Assembly: GCA_947311455.1 (NCBI GenBank)
Contig: CAMZKY010000102.1
Location: forward strand, 1-16,215
Direction of reading: 5' to 3'
DNA: 16,215 bases
DNA from: an uncultured Marinosulfonomonas sp.
Lineage (GTDB): Bacteria; Pseudomonadota; Alphaproteobacteria; Rhodobacterales; Rhodobacteraceae
Shown: in pieces, positions 15,571-16,215 of the stretch
Layout: each line of letters starts with the position of its first letter
How positions within the stretch are numbered: the first letter of the stretch is position 1
Program-made: the position numbers and the translations under genes
The notes under the pieces: model-generated
What the model was told of the DNA's origin: nothing
Seen by the model: only the letters and a program-made list of their open reading frames with translations
Database searches by the model: none

Positions 15571-15804
15571 ATGCCGATAACAATAAAAAACGATGATGGT
15601 GTCACTTTTGGCAGCGGGCCTAACAGCCCGAATGCCGTGACATTAATCGAAAATGACTATGGATCAGTTACAATCGACCGCGCCATGATCTTCAAGACCA
15701 TGTCGGGTCAATCTGCCGATTTGTTTGCAATTGGAGATGCTTATCATAAAGGGCTTTTTCGGGTGGATTTTGGAGCAAGCTATAATGGGGCAAAAAATGA
15801 GTAA
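15571..15804 (+). CDS. Hypothetical small soluble protein (77 residues)
   Basis: It begins MPITIKNDDGVTFGSGPNSP, continues with alternating polar and hydrophobic residues suggesting beta-strands, and ends LFRVDFGASYNGAKNE. There is no signal peptide, membrane segment or cysteine. AAGG at 15560-15563 is well placed 7 bases before ATG 15571 and overlaps the stop of the preceding gene, which supports a real operon. Its last 8 bases overlap the start of the next gene. Not recognised. Confidence 0.55.
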   Translation: MPITIKNDDGVTFGSGPNSPNAVTLIENDYGSVTIDRAMIFKTMSGQSADLFAIGDAYHKGLFRVDFGASYNGAKNE

Positions 15805-15993
15805 ACACGATCAAAAAAAGTTCCAAAACGCCTCGGCGAAATATTGCTAATAGCTCTTATATTTTTGCTGATTAATGACCATTTTCTTAAATTCCAATGG
15901 CTAGAAGTGTCAATAAATGACTACGATATTTCTGGAGGATTTGCATTTATTCTATTGATTGTTCTAGTTGCGTTTGGCGAAGAGAAATTATAG
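15797..15993 (+). pseudogene. Small two-segment membrane protein gene split at a slippery A AAA AAG site
   Basis: ATG 15797 overlaps the preceding gene by 8 bases. In its own frame it gives only 17 residues (MSKHDQKKFQNASAKYC, stop 15848-15850). In the -1 frame, entered at A AAA AAG (15814-15820), it continues VPKRLGEILLIALIFLLI to TAG 15991-15993. That gives 65 residues with two hydrophobic segments (about 14-30 and 48-60). The -1 frame has no start of its own: TAA 15802-15804 blocks it and no ATG follows before the hydrophobic part. The heptamer is the same as the programmed frameshift site of E. coli dnaX. Either ribosomes shift here, or one A has been lost from a run of eight, or the run was misread. 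Function is unknown. Confidence 0.5.
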
Positions 15994-16093
15994 CGTTTTT
16001 ATATACTCCGAGTCCTTGAATACCCGAAGACATACTTGACGTTTTGAGCGTTTAAGGTTCTTATATTCGCACGATCCGCCCCCGTTTTCTTTC

Positions 16094-16215
16094 TGAGAGG
16101 TGGTCCTACTTTTTCGACCAGTCAGCAGCCTATTTAAGATGGATCATGGTTTCATTCAGGCTGCCAATCTCACTGGTTCCGTTTTCCTTTCATAAGCCTC
16201 GTCGGGCGTCAATAT
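16094..16215 (-). mobile_element. End of an IS3-family-like insertion sequence (partial)
   Basis: The left boundary is suggested by TGAGAGGTGGTCCTAC at 16094-16109, which has the TG terminus and GGTGGTCC-type repeat seen at ends of many IS3-family elements. The transposase C-terminus reads inward from the right edge. The rest of the element lies beyond the window, so the opposite terminal repeat and target duplication cannot be checked. Confidence 0.5.
16156..16215 (-). CDS. IS3-family-like transposase (OrfB), last 19 residues
   Basis: The - strand frame entering from the right edge reads LTPDEAYERKTEPVRLAA and stops at TGA 16158-16156. The TPDEAY ... LAA ending is typical of IS3-family OrfB transposases, where it follows the integrase domain. 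The catalytic region is outside the window. The call rests on this short motif and the terminal repeat beside it. Confidence 0.6.
   Translation of the reverse strand: MLTPDEAYERKTEPVRLAA

Noticed and set aside
15822..15838. CGCCTCGG shared with the tRNA-Leu 3' end, considered as an attachment-site repeat
   Set aside because: Only 8 bases match and the flanking tRNA bases do not; it does not reach the CCA end.
15299..15860. 11-base direct repeat ATAGCTCTTAT at 15299 and 15850
   Set aside because: The region is AT-rich, a match of this length is not surprising, and the second copy is inside a coding frame; there is no sign of attachment sites.
1..16215. CRISPR array, rRNA genes, replication origin or riboswitch
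   Set aside because: No spaced repeats, rRNA-like sequence, DnaA-box cluster or recognisable aptamer was seen by eye on either strand.

Overview
The window looks like chromosome from a marine alphaproteobacterium of the Rhodobacterales (Roseobacter-type), of moderate GC. The evidence is the tripartite TRAP transporter, a head-spike gene pair typical of the gene transfer agents (GTAs) of this order, the prfA-prmC-DUF4167 order, a DUF1499 protein and an M20 amidohydrolase/agmatinase pair. This placement rests on recognising protein families by eye; no database was searched.

Layout. (1) 1-4685, + strand: the 3' end of a TRAP solute-binding gene (dctP), a hairpin terminator, then a tight run of a GH88-like glycoside hydrolase, a PhzS-like FAD monooxygenase, dctQ and dctM. 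This reads as an uptake-and-processing operon for one unknown organic acid or glycoside. (2) 4736-5668, - strand: a GalE-like nucleotide-sugar epimerase. (3) 5669-7923: a non-coding stretch with a perfect 13-bp stem-loop, a frameshifted small gene, and a translationally coupled pair resembling GTA head-spike fibre (ghsB) and spike base (ghsA), all on the - strand. (4) 8062-11564: mazG on the - strand, divergent from an M20 amidohydrolase, agmatinase and DUF1499 run on the + strand. (5) 11562-11789, - strand: the wreck of a small secreted cysteine-containing protein, convergent with the DUF1499 gene. (6) 11875-14560, + strand: prfA, prmC (overlapping by ATGA) and a DUF4167 protein. PrmC methylates the GGQ glutamine of PrfA. 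(7) 14782-14867: tRNA-Leu(CAA). (8) 14868-16215: an island-like tail with a GC-rich fragment of an RTX-type calcium-binding protein, a cluster of small unrecognised genes (one split at a dnaX-type slippery heptamer), and the end of an IS3-family-like insertion sequence cut by the window edge.

The most interesting parts are the GTA spike locus with its broken third gene, the TRAP operon carrying a GH88 enzyme and a flavin monooxygenase between its transporter genes, and the tRNA-adjacent tail with a possible programmed -1 frameshift. Several small accessory genes carry single-base frame breaks while the large core genes are intact. Gene decay, recoding and sequencing error must be separated for each.
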